A stretch of 64,000 nt of DNA, from positions 559,591-623,590 of the forward strand of contig NW_022985193.1 of the NCBI RefSeq assembly GCF_010093535.1. The letters run 5' to 3'. The translations under genes were made by a program, and so were the position numbers. The notes beneath the pieces were generated by a model. That model was not told where the DNA came from. It searched no databases and saw nothing but the letters and a program-made list of their open reading frames with translations. Within the stretch, counting starts at the first letter, position 1, and every line of letters starts with the position of its first letter. Of the stretch, positions 32,850-45,874 are shown in pieces. The stretch is from Lindgomyces ingoldianus. Taxonomy: Eukaryota > Ascomycota > Dothideomycetes > Pleosporales > Lindgomycetaceae.

Positions 32850-35800
32850 AGGGAATTCTTTAAATTAGTAGTTCTAGCATTAGGTTGTTTTTATTAGAGT
32901 ATAGGTTTAGTTTAGATAAGTATTAAGCGTAAAATTAGGTTACTACAAAGTTCTTTTATAAGGCTTCTGTAAGTTCCTATAACAGTTTGTTATATCTAGT
33001 TTATTTTATAAAGTATTTATAAATACATTTTTTTTTATTAAACTAGATCTGTTTAACATTTTCTATAACATATTCTAGTTTATTGTTTATAATAATAGGT
33101 TTAGGTAGCAGGTTTAGCTGTCTAAGTAGATAGTTAGATTTAGGGGCTACTTAGCGCAGCAATAATATGTAGAACACAGGGTGTATCTTTATGCTGTTAG
33201 GTAGGATTAATTAGTAAGCATGTAATAAAACTATATAAGCTACTATAAAAGGGCTAAAGTTCTTCTAATTAAGTTTCTTTAATTATTAGTTTATTTAGAT
33301 ATTTCTAGCGTCTAGCTAGACCTTTTTGCTAGCTATATACGCAGGGGCAAGAGTTTAGAATTAGTTTATGTACTCTTATTAAAAAGCTTAAGCCTATGTA
33401 AGCTTTTTATAAACATATTTAGATATATTTTAGATTTTATTAATAAGTTTATTTACATCTATTACTTATATAAATTAATAAGTTAGTTAGGGGGTATTTA
33501 AAAGTAGTTTAAATCTTATTTAAAGGTAGTATCTATAGTTTGCTAAAAATAGAGATACTTATGTTAATTTAAATGTTATGTTATTAGCTTTAAACTATAC
33601 TGTAGCTAACTATTTTACCTAGTTATCTTACTAGTAGTTTATGTACACTTATAGGACTTATTTTATTACAGCATTTATGTTCTTAGTCTAGCTGTTAGTC
33701 TCTAAGTAAAAAGCTGTAGATAGATAAAAGACAATTTAGAGCTATTTACAGAGTTTATCCTAGAAGGCTAAGACAAACTGCGTACCTCTGTCTAATATAA
33801 TTATGTTAGGCAGGCTATAGTAAACTTATATGTATTAGTAGAATAACTAGGCTATATTAGAGGCAGTTATAAAGGAATATAGTATTAAGTGTTAATACTT
33901 AGTTAAGTAATTAACAACTACTATAATATTTATATACCCTTTAGATAGGAGTAGGTTTATAATAAAATTAATTAATATATCTTTCTAAGCTTATTTAAGA
34001 ATTAGAAGCAGTTTAAGCAGGCTATTATACTTTTCTTAAAAGGCCTTTACTTTATAGTAAGTATAGCAACATAATATATATTAGCGTACAGTATAGAACA
34101 TGTGGGGCCAGTAGTACTCTCTCTGTAGTAGGTTAAGAGTCTTTCCTCTGCCTAGGTGTCCTCTAACAGGCAAGTTATGTATAATTTAAAGTAGTTTAAT
34201 TCTTAGTTTATTAGAATTAAAGATTATAAGTTAGTTATAGTAATATAGCTTACTATTTTAGTTTTTATAGTTAGCTAGTGTTACCTTCTTTAACTAACTA
34301 GCGCTGTTTTAGAGCAGGTTTAAGGTTTTTTAGATAAATTTATTATTTAGATACTTATTAGTAATAATTTAATTAATTATCTAATTTATTTTATTTAGGT
34401 TAAGGTCTAAAAATAGCTTAAGTTAGAGTAAAGTTTAGTGTTAAGCCTTTTACACTTCTTCTTAAGTAGGGATGTTTTAGAATTGCCTAGTAAGGGCATC
34501 TAGTTTCCTTTTATCTTAACTAGAATAATAAGTAATCTTAAAATTAAAATAAGATAGGTATTTAGACTAATAGGCTTATTAGTAGCTAAGTTGTTTTATA
34601 GTTGCAAAGTACTGTAAGTTTTTGTAGTTAAATAGGACCTATATTAGATGCGCTGCACCTTCTAGTTTAAGTTGCTATTATTTAAAGCAGTGTACTATAG
34701 TAAGTAATTTTTTATTATAGATCTTATAATTACCTTCTGCAGAGCTTATTCTTTTTAAGAAGTATGTAATAGGCTTAATAGTCTTATCTAGCTTAGTCTA
34801 GAAAAGAACTCCTGCTACTATGTAGTCTAAGGCATTAGCTTCTATAAGTATTAGTAGTTTAAAGTTAAAGTAGTAGAGTATTAAAGCTTTAGTAAAGGCT
34901 TTTTTTAGCTAGTTAAAGAACTATTAGTAATTTAAGTTAAAGTTAAATTAAATCCTTTTTTTAGTAAGTGTAATTATAAGGCTTACTTACTATAAAAAGT
35001 TGTTAATAAATTATTAGTAAAAGTTAGCAAATTTTATAAAAGCTTAAATATTCTTTATATTTTTTAGGTATTACTAATCTAGCATAGTCTAAACCTTAAT
35101 AGGGTCTATTTAGATGCTATTTATAGAGATTACATATTCTAAATATATAACCTTTAATTAGTAGAACTTGCATTTGTCTATGTTAAGTTACAGACCTGCT
35201 TCTTCTATAGCCTTTAGCACTAGGCGTACATGCTGTTTATGCTCTAAAAGGCTATTACTGTAGATTAGAATATTATTAATATACGCAGTGCAGAACACGT
35301 CTAGGTAGGGTTAGAGTAAGTTATTTATAAAATGTTAAAAAGTACTAGGCGTGTTAGCTAAGCTAAAGGGCATTACTAGGTACTTAAATAGTCTATATTA
35401 GGTCTAAAACGCTATTAGCTACTTATTACCCTTTACTATCTTTAGCTTGTTAAAGGCAGCAATAATATCTAACTTTATAAAATACTTTACTTTACTTAGT
35501 TAGCTTAAGGTTTCTTATAAAAAGAGAATTAAGTATTAGTTCTTAATAGTAACAGTGTTTAGTCTTTAGTAGTTAATATAGAATTAAAGCCTACCTCTAG
35601 GTTTCTTTATAAATAGTATAGGTAACACTACTAGTAAGAAGCTAGCTTAAATAAACTTTTTTTTTAAGTTCTTATTAAGGTATTTTTAGAGCACTTTTAA
35701 TTTATTTAGTAACATCCTATATAGTAGCCTATAACTAGGTTGTTTACTAGGCTTAAAAGTTATTTAGTAATTATATAAATGTTATATTAAAAGCTTATTA

Positions 35801-37529
35801 GACTTGTCTTAGAAGAAGACATGTAATAGGTTGTAGTAGTCTTAAGGGACTATTATCTTTAGGTTAGTGCGTTTTTAAGGAGCTAGAGCTTAGTCTATAT
35901 TAGAAATTATAACTGCGTAGATTTTATAATCTAGTTATTAAGCTAAGGTTATAAACAGGGCAGGTCTTATATAGCAGATGTCTATCTGCTGTTTAAGTCC
36001 TAGTTTATGTTTAAATTAAGTAAGTAGAGATTTCTTAAAGGCTTTCTCTTTTTTAAGTTTAAGTAGTTGTTAAATTATTTTATATAGCTTATCTTAGTAA
36101 GTAGCCTAGCTTATTAGCCTTACTTAGGTAGTTTTTTTTTAGGTTATTAAAGAGTAAGTCTAGAGACCTTTTATATTAAGTGCTACTTAGGTGTTGTTTA
36201 GGTGTAAGCGTAAGCATATGTCTTAGCATTAAAAAGAGTTAAAGTTTAGAACTTACTTTTAGTAATTAAAAGTAACCTTATGCTAATATAGCTATAGTTG
36301 TTCTAGGATTAGGTTATAACATTTTGTGTTTATTACATAAAGCTTAATCTGCTTTTTATAGTGTTAGTAGGTAATTATAATAGTTGTAGTATAAAAAATA
36401 GAACCTTTTTTAAGTTGTTTTTTATTAAATCTAATTAGGTAAATTGTTTAGGTAAGCAGTGTTAATTAAAGATTTAGTTTACACACTAGTTCTTTATTAA
36501 TGTAACCTATGCTGTTCACTCCTAAGTTAATAAGAGCTTATATTAGGGCTAATACAGTTCCTTGTTATAAATATATAGAAATATTAACTTAGTACTTCTA
36601 GTTATTAGTAGAGGACTTAGCCTATAAGTTAGCAGAGATCTAGTGTTAAATTAGTCCTAAGGGGTAACTTAGCCCTAGGACAAGCCTTTTTGCAGGCTCC
36701 TACTGCTATAGCTGCAGCTGCGTTAAGAGTAGTAAAAGAGATTAAGGCTTAAATATAAGTTAAAGCCTTTATAGAAATAAAATTAAGATAGTAAGAATCT
36801 TTAATAAGTGCTAGCAGCGCTACTTGCGCAGACTTAAAGAAGAGGAATAAAGTAGTTTTAGAAGATATAACTATGCTTACTACACTTAAAGTATTAACTT
36901 TTTTTTTTATAATCTTTACGCTTTCTAGAACTAACTAGAGCATAATTTAAATTAATTTTTATTACATTAGGGTTTTTATTTGTAACTGCGCTAGTTTAGG
37001 GGCGTATTAGAGCTTGTACAAGGAGGAACCTTATGTTATTATTATAGGTAGCAATTAGGTTTGCATACGCATTAAGGTTGTTTAGGAGGGGTTCTCCTAC
37101 TATAGCGCGTTGCAGTTTAGTTAAGAGGGAGTTATGTAGGGCTATAATTAGACCTATCTTATTTAGGCCTGTATTAGATGTAAGTTAGTAGAACTTAGTA
37201 AAGTGTAAAGTAAAGCTTTTTCTTTCTTATTATAAGGTGTTTAGGTAACTTAGGGCTGTTAACTTTTTATTTAAGTTTTTATAGGTTACTTGCAGAAACA
37301 CTATAAATTAATCTAAGTTAATAATATCCTTATTTATTAGTAAGTTAATTAAGGTTGTTATGTTATAGTTAAGTTAAAAGTAGGCATATAGTAACTAAAA
37401 GTGTTTAGAGGGGAATTAGTCTATGTTTTCTTTAAGTTTGTATTAAAGCTTGTGTAGAAAGGAAGGTAGGTCTTTCTATTTTCTGTTAAACAGTGGGGGA
37501 TTAGGGAGTTAGTTAGATTTTATTACTAG
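32850..37529 (-). pseudogene. Gyp-6 gag-pol remnant (left block)
   Basis: Minus strand, reading leftwards. A gag segment near 37500-37380 (LPNPPLFNRK, DLPSFLHKL) is followed by RT at about 35640-35200 with ILFIKKPRG, LNTVTIKN and the active-site remnant YINNILIY (about 35290-35265, from YxDD). RNase H follows around 34900-34550, and integrase with downstream sequence at about 34400-33300. TAA and TAG stops throughout. The lineage differs from the Gyp-1 group by LTR and by RT sequence. Confidence 0.85.
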
Positions 37530-37534
37530 GTTAG

Positions 37535-37809
37535 TGTGACAGTCCTACGCAGAGAGCTCTGTCGCGCGTCACATGACGAGCTGCCCGTGCAGCTAATTAG
37601 GATATAGGGGGTGCGACTGGCGCAACGCTATTAGTTCGCTTAGCGCTAGCGTCCTTGCTAGCGCCTTAGCGCTGCGAGCACTTCTTCTGTAGAGCTGCCC
37701 TTAAAGCTCCCTTTCTCCTCTCTATCTTAGTGTAGCTAAAATAGAGCTAACCTACTCTACCTTACTTCTTTAGCTTTATATAGTAGTAGAGATAGTGCTT
37801 ATTATTATA
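37535..37809 (+). repeat. Gyp-7 5' LTR
   Basis: The outer left part (TGTGACAGTCC, CACATGACGAG) is unmutated. The inner right end reads GCTTATTATTATA where the 3' LTR has GCTTGTCATCACA, a set of pure C-to-T/G-to-A changes. Confidence 0.93.
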
Positions 37810-38089
37810 TTACACTAAGATTATTTTATTTAGCTAAAGAACAGTAACATAATATCTAGGTCTACTGTGCAGTTAGCTCTAAGAGCTTAATCTGCTAACT
37901 AACCCTTACTTAGACAGATCTGCTAGTATAACTAAGCTAAGCCTTAGTTTGTTAATAATAGCTATCTGCCTTAAAGCCCTAGTTAAGCTAGGCAACTGTA
38001 AAAGCAACACTAAGTAATAATTAGATTATTACACTTTATTAAGGAGCCCTAAGCTAGAAGCGCTGCTGCTCTAGTTTAAATTAACTGTA

Positions 38090-41000
38090 GAGGGGGGCCT
38101 ACTGTACTAACTACCACCGCAACAACGCGAAGAGAGCTGCAGGCTCTGTACAAACCCACGTACAAACCCACCACTAATTAACTATCAGCCCCACCGTTAC
38201 TGGACCTAGGGCTCACACTACACTATACCTCTGCAGACTGCTAGACCCTAGAGTAGAGGGAAAGAGCTAAGAGCACTAGGATAGAGAAGCTATTAAAGAT
38301 TAAAATGCGTGTTAATCCTACTGCCTAGCCTACTAGCAACGCCTATACGCCTAAACTAAGGACGCTGCTATGCTAGGCCTAGTTCTACACTAATAATGTG
38401 TTTAAGAAGGACTACACTATTAAGACTACGCGCGCGCGCGCTTAGTAAGCTAAGAAAGCACTATTATTCTAAACAAAGGCTATTACTTAGAGTACTACTA
38501 ATTATAATTTAATTAGCCTCTGCCTAGACTTACTAAACCTTATAGCTGCAGATTACACAGTTGTAGTAAATAAGCTACTATAGCAGTTATTAAAAGTGTA
38601 AGCTTATTAAGACTACACTAATACTTTTACTAAAGTAGTTAACATAGCAGAAGCTAAGTAAGTAAAGGTTAGTAAAAAGCTATAAAAGCTTTAAAGCTTA
38701 CTAAATAAAACCTTTAAACACTTAGCTAATTATAAAGATAAAGTTAAAAAACTTAAGGCTGCTACTATACTAGCGCGCAACTAATTATTTCTCTTAGATA
38801 GAGCTTATTAAGCGCTAAGAGGCACACCTATGCTAACTATACTAAAAAAGCAACTGCAATTTAACTTAGCTACACTAAGAACACCTAACCTCTTTTATAT
38901 TAGTACTATAAGCTAAGGAGCTAGGCTAAAACTATTAGCTAAAGCAAAGAATCTACCTAAGTTTATAAGTAAAGACAATGTTAAATTTAACTACTAAAAA
39001 GACTTTTTAATAGGTAAGCTACTTTATAACATAGACTACTTTATACCTACAGATAGTAACTTTATAAAGAAAAAAAACACTTAAGTACACTATACTAAAA
39101 GTAAAGTAAGTAGTTAAGTGCTAAGTTAACTAGTTTTTTACTTTAAAGCTTAAAAGTAGTAAAGTAAGCTAGTAATAACTAAAAATATTATAAGCTTTTT
39201 AAAAAAAAACTTTAAAAATACTAACTAGTAAATAAAAGCTAAGACTAAGCTTTACTAGTTTAAAATAAAGCTATCTTAGAATTTTAAAGACTTTAAGGCC
39301 TAGTTTACATGCCTTATAAATAAAGCTAAGCTGCTGCTTAAGCAGTAAAAAGATAAGATTTATAACACCTTATTAAGTTAGCTTTAAGTACACATAAAGA
39401 CCTACTATAATAACCTAACAGTTAGCTTCTTTAATTACATAGAGTAAGCCTACTAAATATTCTTCTTACTGTAGAGGTCTACTGCAGAGTTAAGCGCGTA
39501 ATGTGCGTAGAGAGGTTAAGAGAAGCTTACGCGTTAGAACGTTCTTTAACCTACTACTACTACTACTGCCTTAATAACTCTAGCAACACTCTAAGCGCAG
39601 GTAGCTTTAATAAAGGATGCTATAACCTGCTACTTATGCTATTAGCTAGGACATATAAGTTACAACTGCCCTTACGCCTATGCTAAAAGTAAGGCTATAG
39701 AAGCAGCGTAGGAGCTAGACGCTGTAAGCTCTAGTAAGGATAGTAAATTAGAGGAAGACTTACTTTAGAGAAAGTCTTCTTTCTAGAGTTAACAGATAAA
39801 GCGCTAGCGCAGGAGCTACACAAGCTGCTATTTAGCAGTAAGCTCTTTATGCTGCCCTACTGCGTCTCTGCTAGAGGGATTACTGTACGCTTAAATAGTC
39901 TTATTAACATAGAGGCTAGCAGCTACAATCTAATTTACTTATAACACCTGCAGACAATCTAGAAGCACCTATAGCCTAAGATGCTTAGCATTAAGTCTAT
40001 CTCTATTATAGGATATAATAATTAACTAAATAGATAGGTAGATAAGTACTTTTACACAAATTTAGTAATTAATAGCTACTAGCTGCCTACACTTTTTATT
40101 CTTTATAACATAGGCTATTATAACTTAATTATAAGCTATAAGGTCTTTAAAAAGGCTAGCATCTAGATTAACTATAAGAAATAATTAATTTAGTAGCTAA
40201 ATAATAATTAGACGTAAAACTATAAGCATAATATTATTATCTTTACATATAGTGTATCTTTATAGATTAACTAATCTTATTAAGTAAACACTAACTAATA
40301 AAATAAGTTTATAAAAATATTAAAGATTAATTAATACTAACCTTAATTAACTTAGAAGCATAATTAGTAGTAGAACTTAAAAAAAATAAAAAAGTAACTT
40401 AATCTTTAACTAATACCCCTTAGCGCTAATTAAGTGCGCTAACATTAACTAGCTATCTCTAGAAAAGCACTTGCTAAGGTAGGGCTAAAAGTAAACATAA
40501 TTAACGCTGCTGCGTTTATGCTACACATAAGGCGTAGAGATGTTGTAATTAGACATATTAGTGTCTATAAGGTTAATTAACTAATTAAGGACTACTAAGC
40601 ACTTATAATAGTTAATCCTAAAAATAAGCTTTAACAGCTAATGCTTAAAAAGTTACTATTCTTTATGTACACTAAAGCTACGCTAGCTTACTTCTTAAAA
40701 AGAGACTTAGACAAACTGCTGCTACACTAACCTAGTGTTAACTATAATATTAAGCTAATAGCAGAGAACACCTTATTAAGCAGCCTACTATACAGCATGT
40801 CTCTAGAGCAGCTTAGGCTAGTTAAGGACTATCTAGACAACCACCTGCAACGCAGATTTATCACGCATAGTAACGCTAGCTACGCTTTTCTAGTCTTGTT
40901 TACTAAAAAGCTAAAAAGGGGGTAGAGGTTCTATGTAAACTATTATAAGCTTAATATAATTATAAAAAAGAACACTTACTTAATACCTTTAATCTAGAAA

Positions 41001-43830
41001 ACGCTTATACAGCTAGCTATAGCTAAGGTCTTTACTAAGCTTAACATATAACAGGCGTTTTATTACATCTAGCTTACTAAAGAGGTTAAGGACTTAACTA
41101 CCTTCTAAACACGCTATAGTAACTATAAGTATTATATGCTACCTTTTAGACTTTATAACAGCTCTATAACTTTTTAGTAATATATTAATTAGGTTTTACA
41201 TAGCCTACTTAATAACTTTTATATAGCTTACTTTAATAACATTTTAATCTACTTAGACAACCCCTTACAGCATAAGGCACATGTTGCTAAGGTTCTATGT
41301 TGTCTGTAAAACACTAGCCTATAAATTAACTTTAAGAAGAGTAAATTTATAGTTACTAAAATAAAATTCTTAGGTCTTATTATTAGCATAGACAGAATTT
41401 ATAAGGACTCTGCTAAGGTAGCTGCTGTCTAAGACTAGCCTATACTAACTTTAATTAAAAGCCTGCAGTTGTTCCTAGGGTTCTGCAACTTCTACTGCGC
41501 CTTCCTTAAGGACTATAGTTGCATTATACAGCTACTTATAAAGCTGCTTAAGCGTAGCGCCTAGCATTCTTTAAAAGAGCATAAGTTAGCTATGTTTAAG
41601 CGCGCTAAGAACCTTATGCTGTTAAATAATATCCTTATGCACTACTTACTAGATTGTAAGACGTGTATAGAGACTAACATAAGCAATAGAGTTATTGCAG
41701 GAGTACTATTGCAGCTGCAGGACAACAGCATCTAGCGCTCTATAGTGTTCTACTTTAAGACTATAAGCCTACTACAGATAAACTATAACATATATAATAA
41801 AAAAATGCTTATAGTTGTCTAAGGTCTATAAAAGTAGTAAGCGCAGCTAATAAGCCTATAATAAGATAAGCTATTTATAGTAATTACTAACTACTAAGCT
41901 CTTAAGTACTTTGCTATTAAGCGTAAGCTTACCCCTTACTAGATGTAATAGGCTATACTAATAGCAGACTTTAACCTTACGCTAACCTACTGCCTAGGCA
42001 CTGCTAATGTTGTTGTAGACGCGCTATTAAGAAAGCAGAAGAAGCTTAAAACGCAGAAAGAAAAAAATAAAGCTGCTTATACACACTTTTTTCTAAGCTA
42101 AAAGTAGATTAGTGTTAGTCTTATTACTTAATTACGCGCTGCCCTGTAGAGCACCCTTTTACTAAATAAAAAGCTTATAAAGCTGCTGCTAATAAATTAA
42201 CTATATAAGCTTATTAATTAGATCCTAGATGCTAATTAGAATTATAGAAGCCTATAATACTGCTGTAATAAAGTGTAAAATTCTAGCTTATAATAAAAGC
42301 TTAACGCTAAGAGCCTACTACTAAAGGAAAGGAAGCTTATAGTCCTAGCTGTTTAGTTTCTAAGGACCTACCTTATCTGCGCTATTTACACAACGTAACT
42401 TACTGCACATCTTAGGACTAGAAAAACAACTAAGCTGCTACGTAAGTAGTACTACTAGCTAAGCATAAGCTAGAATGTTAAGACCTACATTAGCGCCTAT
42501 AAGGCCTATTAGTAGAGCTATATCTTTTAAAATAAGACCCTAGGGCTTTTTAAGCTACTACTAATACTTAAGCAAGCATAGTAAAACATCTTTATAAATT
42601 TTAAGTTATTTTTACTTAATTAAGCTAGCTATTATAACATGTTTATTATAGTAGACTATTTAAGCAAGTGCTGCTTTTTACTGCTGTGCTATAAGACTAT
42701 TACTGCTGTAAGGGCTGTAGACCTATACTATTGCTATATCTAGCGTGTCTATAGACCCCCTTAATTAATTGTCTTTAATTATAGACTATAGTTTACTTTT
42801 ATATTTATAGATAAGCTCTACTGCCTTACTAGTGTTAAATAAAAGCTCTTTACACCTTACTATCCTTAGACTAATAGCAACATAAAGGTGCTAAATTAGT
42901 ATATTAACTAGTAACTGCGTTTATTTATTAATTACTTCTAAGACAACTAGTTAGACCTGCTGCCTTACATAGACTAGGCTTAAGCATCTTTACTGCATAA
43001 GATAACAGAGTTATTACTATTTAAGATTAAGTTTAGCTATTATCTAACACACTACTAGAACTAGAATGCACATACAAGACGCTTACTAACTGCGCTAGAG
43101 TAGATTTTACATAAGAAGGCTTAGAGCTATGCTAAGCTCTACTACAACACTATATAATAAGTAATTAAGATTATAAGAAAGGGCATTGCTTAAGCCTAGA
43201 AGTAGTAAGCAGCTTAAGTAAATAAAAAGTAGTGTAAGCCTAACTTTATAGTAAGCAATAAGGTATATGTAACCTCTAAGGGCTTTACTATAGGGCGCTC
43301 TAGCTAGAAGCTTAACTAGCAGATGTACAGGCCCTATCTAATTATAGGCATAAGAGGTTATTTGTACTAGCTTAAGCTCCCCCTGTACATAAGAATGCAC
43401 AACGTCTTCCACGCAGACTGCCTATAGCAGGCAGCACCTACAATGCTGCTAGGTTAGGTTAAGCCCCTAGAGGAGCTAATTAAGGTTAATAGTTACCTTA
43501 AGTGGCAGGTTTAGAACATTCTAGATAGTTGCGTCCACTGCGGGCGTCTCTAATACTAAGCCTTATAGGTAGGCTATGATCCTAACCCTACCTAGTATAA
43601 TGCTGACAGATTCCTTAGAGCTCCGCATAAGGTAAGGGACTTCTACTAAGCATATCCTACTAAGCCTAGTCCGCTAGCGCGACTAGACGCCTAGTTGCAA
43701 GCGTATAAAAAAGGTAAAAATATAGAACCTATAGAGGTTAATAATTAACCTGCGCTAGAGTCTTAACTAGTTTAAGGACTAACATAGAGGCGCTAAACTA
43801 CCTAGTCTTAGGGACAAGACTGCCTTAGAA
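38090..43830 (+). pseudogene. Gyp-7 gag-pol remnant
   Basis: A plus-strand gag-like region spans 38.1-40.0 kb, with scattered open stretches such as 39501-39686. RT lies at about 40.95-41.4 kb with YYMLPFRLYNS and the box AYFNNILIYLDN (about 41224-41260), followed by FLGFCNFY. RNase H lies near 41.65-42.05 kb, and integrase from about 42.3 kb. Near 43.5-43.7 kb the chromodomain-type tail VGYDPNPTQYNADRFLRAPH is followed by LRDFY-like sequence and PTKPSPLARL. A (CG)n run at 38429-38441 survives RIP. Both Asp residues of the RT box are changed to Asn. Confidence 0.85.
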
Positions 43831-43838
43831 GGGGGTGA

Positions 43839-44113
43839 TGTGATAGTCCTACGCAGAGAGCTCTGTCGCGCGTCACATGACAAGCTGCCTGTGCAGCTAA
43901 TTAGGATATAGGGGGTGCGACTAGCGCAACGCTATTAGTTTGCTTAGCGCTAGCGTCCTTGCTAGCGCCTTAGCGCTGTGAGCACTTCTTCTGCAGAGCT
44001 GCCCTTAAAGCTCCCTTTCTCCTCTCTATCTTAGTGTAGCTGAAATAGAGCCGACCTACTCTGCCTTGCTTCCCCAGCTCTATACGGTAGTAGAGACAGT
44101 GCTTGTCATCACA
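43839..44113 (+). repeat. Gyp-7 3' LTR
   Basis: 275 bp. The inner left edge is slightly mutated (TGTGATAG, ATGACAAG). The outer right ~80 bp (CTGAAATAGAGCCGACC to TCATCACA) are unmutated and nearly identical to the solo LTR at 28113-28327. Confidence 0.93.
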
Positions 44114-44118
44114 GTTAG

Positions 44119-44441
44119 AGGGGTTACAGGTTGTAGGCAGTGTTAGATAGGAGGGAGTTAAGCCATCTCTAGACTTCTAGGTAGGCTTTAAGGCTGGTAA
44201 GTTCTTAGTTCCTACTACTATAATAGGAGTTAAGGCAGAAATAGACTGCTTAATAACATAAAGCTGTTCTTTAAAGTCCTTTTAAAGAGCTTCTAAGCTT
44301 ACAACATAGTAGCTTTTCTATAGAGTAAGCGCTTTTTAGAAGGCTTCTTAGCTTACTTTAATAGCTTAGAGTTGTGTAAGTACTAAGCTTATTAGATTAA
44401 ATTTAAAGGCTATTCTTAGCTAAAGTTTTAACATAACATAA
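44119..44441 (-). pseudogene. Gyp-6 gag remnant (right block)
   Basis: Continues the Gyp-6 gag beyond the Gyp-7 insertion; the minus strand reads KEQLYVIKQSISALTPIIV (about 44275-44215). It sits next to the 5' LTR. Degraded. Confidence 0.7.
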
Positions 44442-44759
44442 TGTTATAATTATGCACAAGTAAGGTTATAGAGCTTTATAAAGGTCTAGTTTAATTACTA
44501 TGTAAGGTATTATAGTAGGTACAAGATGTTGTGTAAGGAACAGGAAAGTTTAGAAGGAAATTAGTAATTAAATACTTAGCTTAAAAGTCTAAGCACTTTA
44601 GGTATAAATTAAGCCTGTTCTAGGTTTAGTTAGTGTTAAGGCAGTTTATGCTTAAGTTTATGTCTGTGTTGTGTTGTGTTTGTGTTAGACGTGCACTAAT
44701 AATACTCTAGTACGCGTCTGATACGGTTATGTCTGGGATCCGGGGAGGATACCGTGACA
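44442..44759 (-). repeat. Gyp-6 5' LTR (right copy)
   Basis: 318 bp. The inner left edge is mutated (TGTTATAATTATG for TGTCACGATTGTG). The outer right edge is intact (ACGCGTCTGATACGG, CCGGGGAGGATACCGTGACA). Confidence 0.93.
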
Positions 44760-44764
44760 CCTAG

Positions 44765-45872
44765 AAAGCCAGGCATCCTAGACAGGTGATACTTTAAACT
44801 AGACCTACAGCATACTAGATTTGTTACTACTAGCGCTGCTATGCCTAGCTCTCTAAAGAAATATATAGCTAGTTATAAAAGCCCTCTTTAAATAGCAAAG
44901 AATTACTTTAAAAATTAAGTAAGTACTAATTATACTTTTATGTTATAGTTATACTTTTATTAGTTAATACACTTTTTAATTATAAAGTGTATACTTTATT
45001 TTTTATAATATAATTTTTTATTTACTTAATAATACTTAGCATAACTATTACTACCTAAGCTAGTGTTATGCAAGACTTATAGACTCTCTTTATAAATAGA
45101 CTACTTAACAAAGAGGGGATATCTATGTAACTTCTTTAAAGACTACTACTCTTAGACCTTTTTACTTAGGCTAAGACACTCTTAAAGAAGATTATAATAA
45201 GTAATATTATATAACTAGATGCTAAAATTTAATAAAAAAAACTAAAAAAAAAGTAAAAGAAAAAAGAAAAAAACTAAAAAAACTTTAAAAAAACTAATTA
45301 AAGAAAATATTATAATTCTTTTAAAAGCTTTATAACTCCCTTTATAATAACCTAACCTCTATAGAGCTAGGGCTAGCAGCCTCTCTATAGACAGCTACTA
45401 GCTAACCCTTATTGTTCCTACCTAGGACAGCTGCTCCTGTAGGCACCTTTTTTAAGCTACAGTTGCCTAAGCCTAACTTACTTTTAAAGTTTAAAGAAAA
45501 GTTTTATAAGTAACTATAAGTATATATTAAAAGCTATAAAAACTATATTTTAAACTTTTTAGTCTTCTTAAATATAGCATTATAAGTAGAGTTTTGCTAG
45601 CGCTACCTAGAGGAGGACCCCTACAACTATTAGAATAGAGTAGTATGTGTAATTTTTATAGTTAACTACCTAACTTAATTACACTAGAGCTTTATAAAGA
45701 AAACGCTGTTAGGCTTTTTTAGATATGCTTAAAAAAAAATTTAGCTAAGTAAAAAATTAAAAATATAAATTAAAAAAATTTAACTTTTACTAAGCTTTTT
45801 AACTATTTTAAAACTTAGTAAAAGGATATTAACTTTATTAAAGCTCTAAATAACTTAAATTAAAACTTAATA
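44765..45872 (+). pseudogene. Gyp-5 LTR continuation and gag start
   Basis: From 44765 the Gyp-5 LTR resumes and grades into very AT-rich internal sequence. Plus-strand gag-like reading is suggested by Lys-rich stretches at 45240-45320 and a Pro/Leu-rich segment near 45410-45480, but no conserved motif is certain. Assignment rests on continuity across the fold-back element with the pol region at 47.6-50.0 kb. Confidence 0.55.
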
Positions 45873-45874
45873 TA

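Larger units (their letters stand above)
37535..44113 (+). mobile_element. Gyp-7: complete gypsy element nested in Gyp-6 gag
   Basis: Two 275-bp LTRs (37535-37809, 43839-44113), starting TGTGA and ending with the TCACA type, have a perfect duplication GTTAG (37530-37534, 44114-44118). A polypurine tract AGAAGGGGG directly precedes the 3' LTR. The interior reads gag-pol on the plus strand. Confidence 0.94.
32510..44759 (-). mobile_element. Gyp-6: complete minus-strand gypsy element in the Gyp-5 LTR
   Basis: Two 318-bp LTRs (32510-32827, 44442-44759) with a perfect duplication CCTAG (32505-32509, 44760-44764). On the minus strand a polypurine tract (complement of the C run at 32831-32840) abuts the 3' LTR, as required for plus-strand priming. 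Gyp-7 is nested in its gag. Outer LTR edges are unmutated and inner edges are mutated. Confidence 0.94.

Noticed and set aside
39501..39686. 61-codon plus-strand open frame in the Gyp-7 gag region
   Set aside because: A short stop-free part of a degraded gag; no independent gene is indicated.
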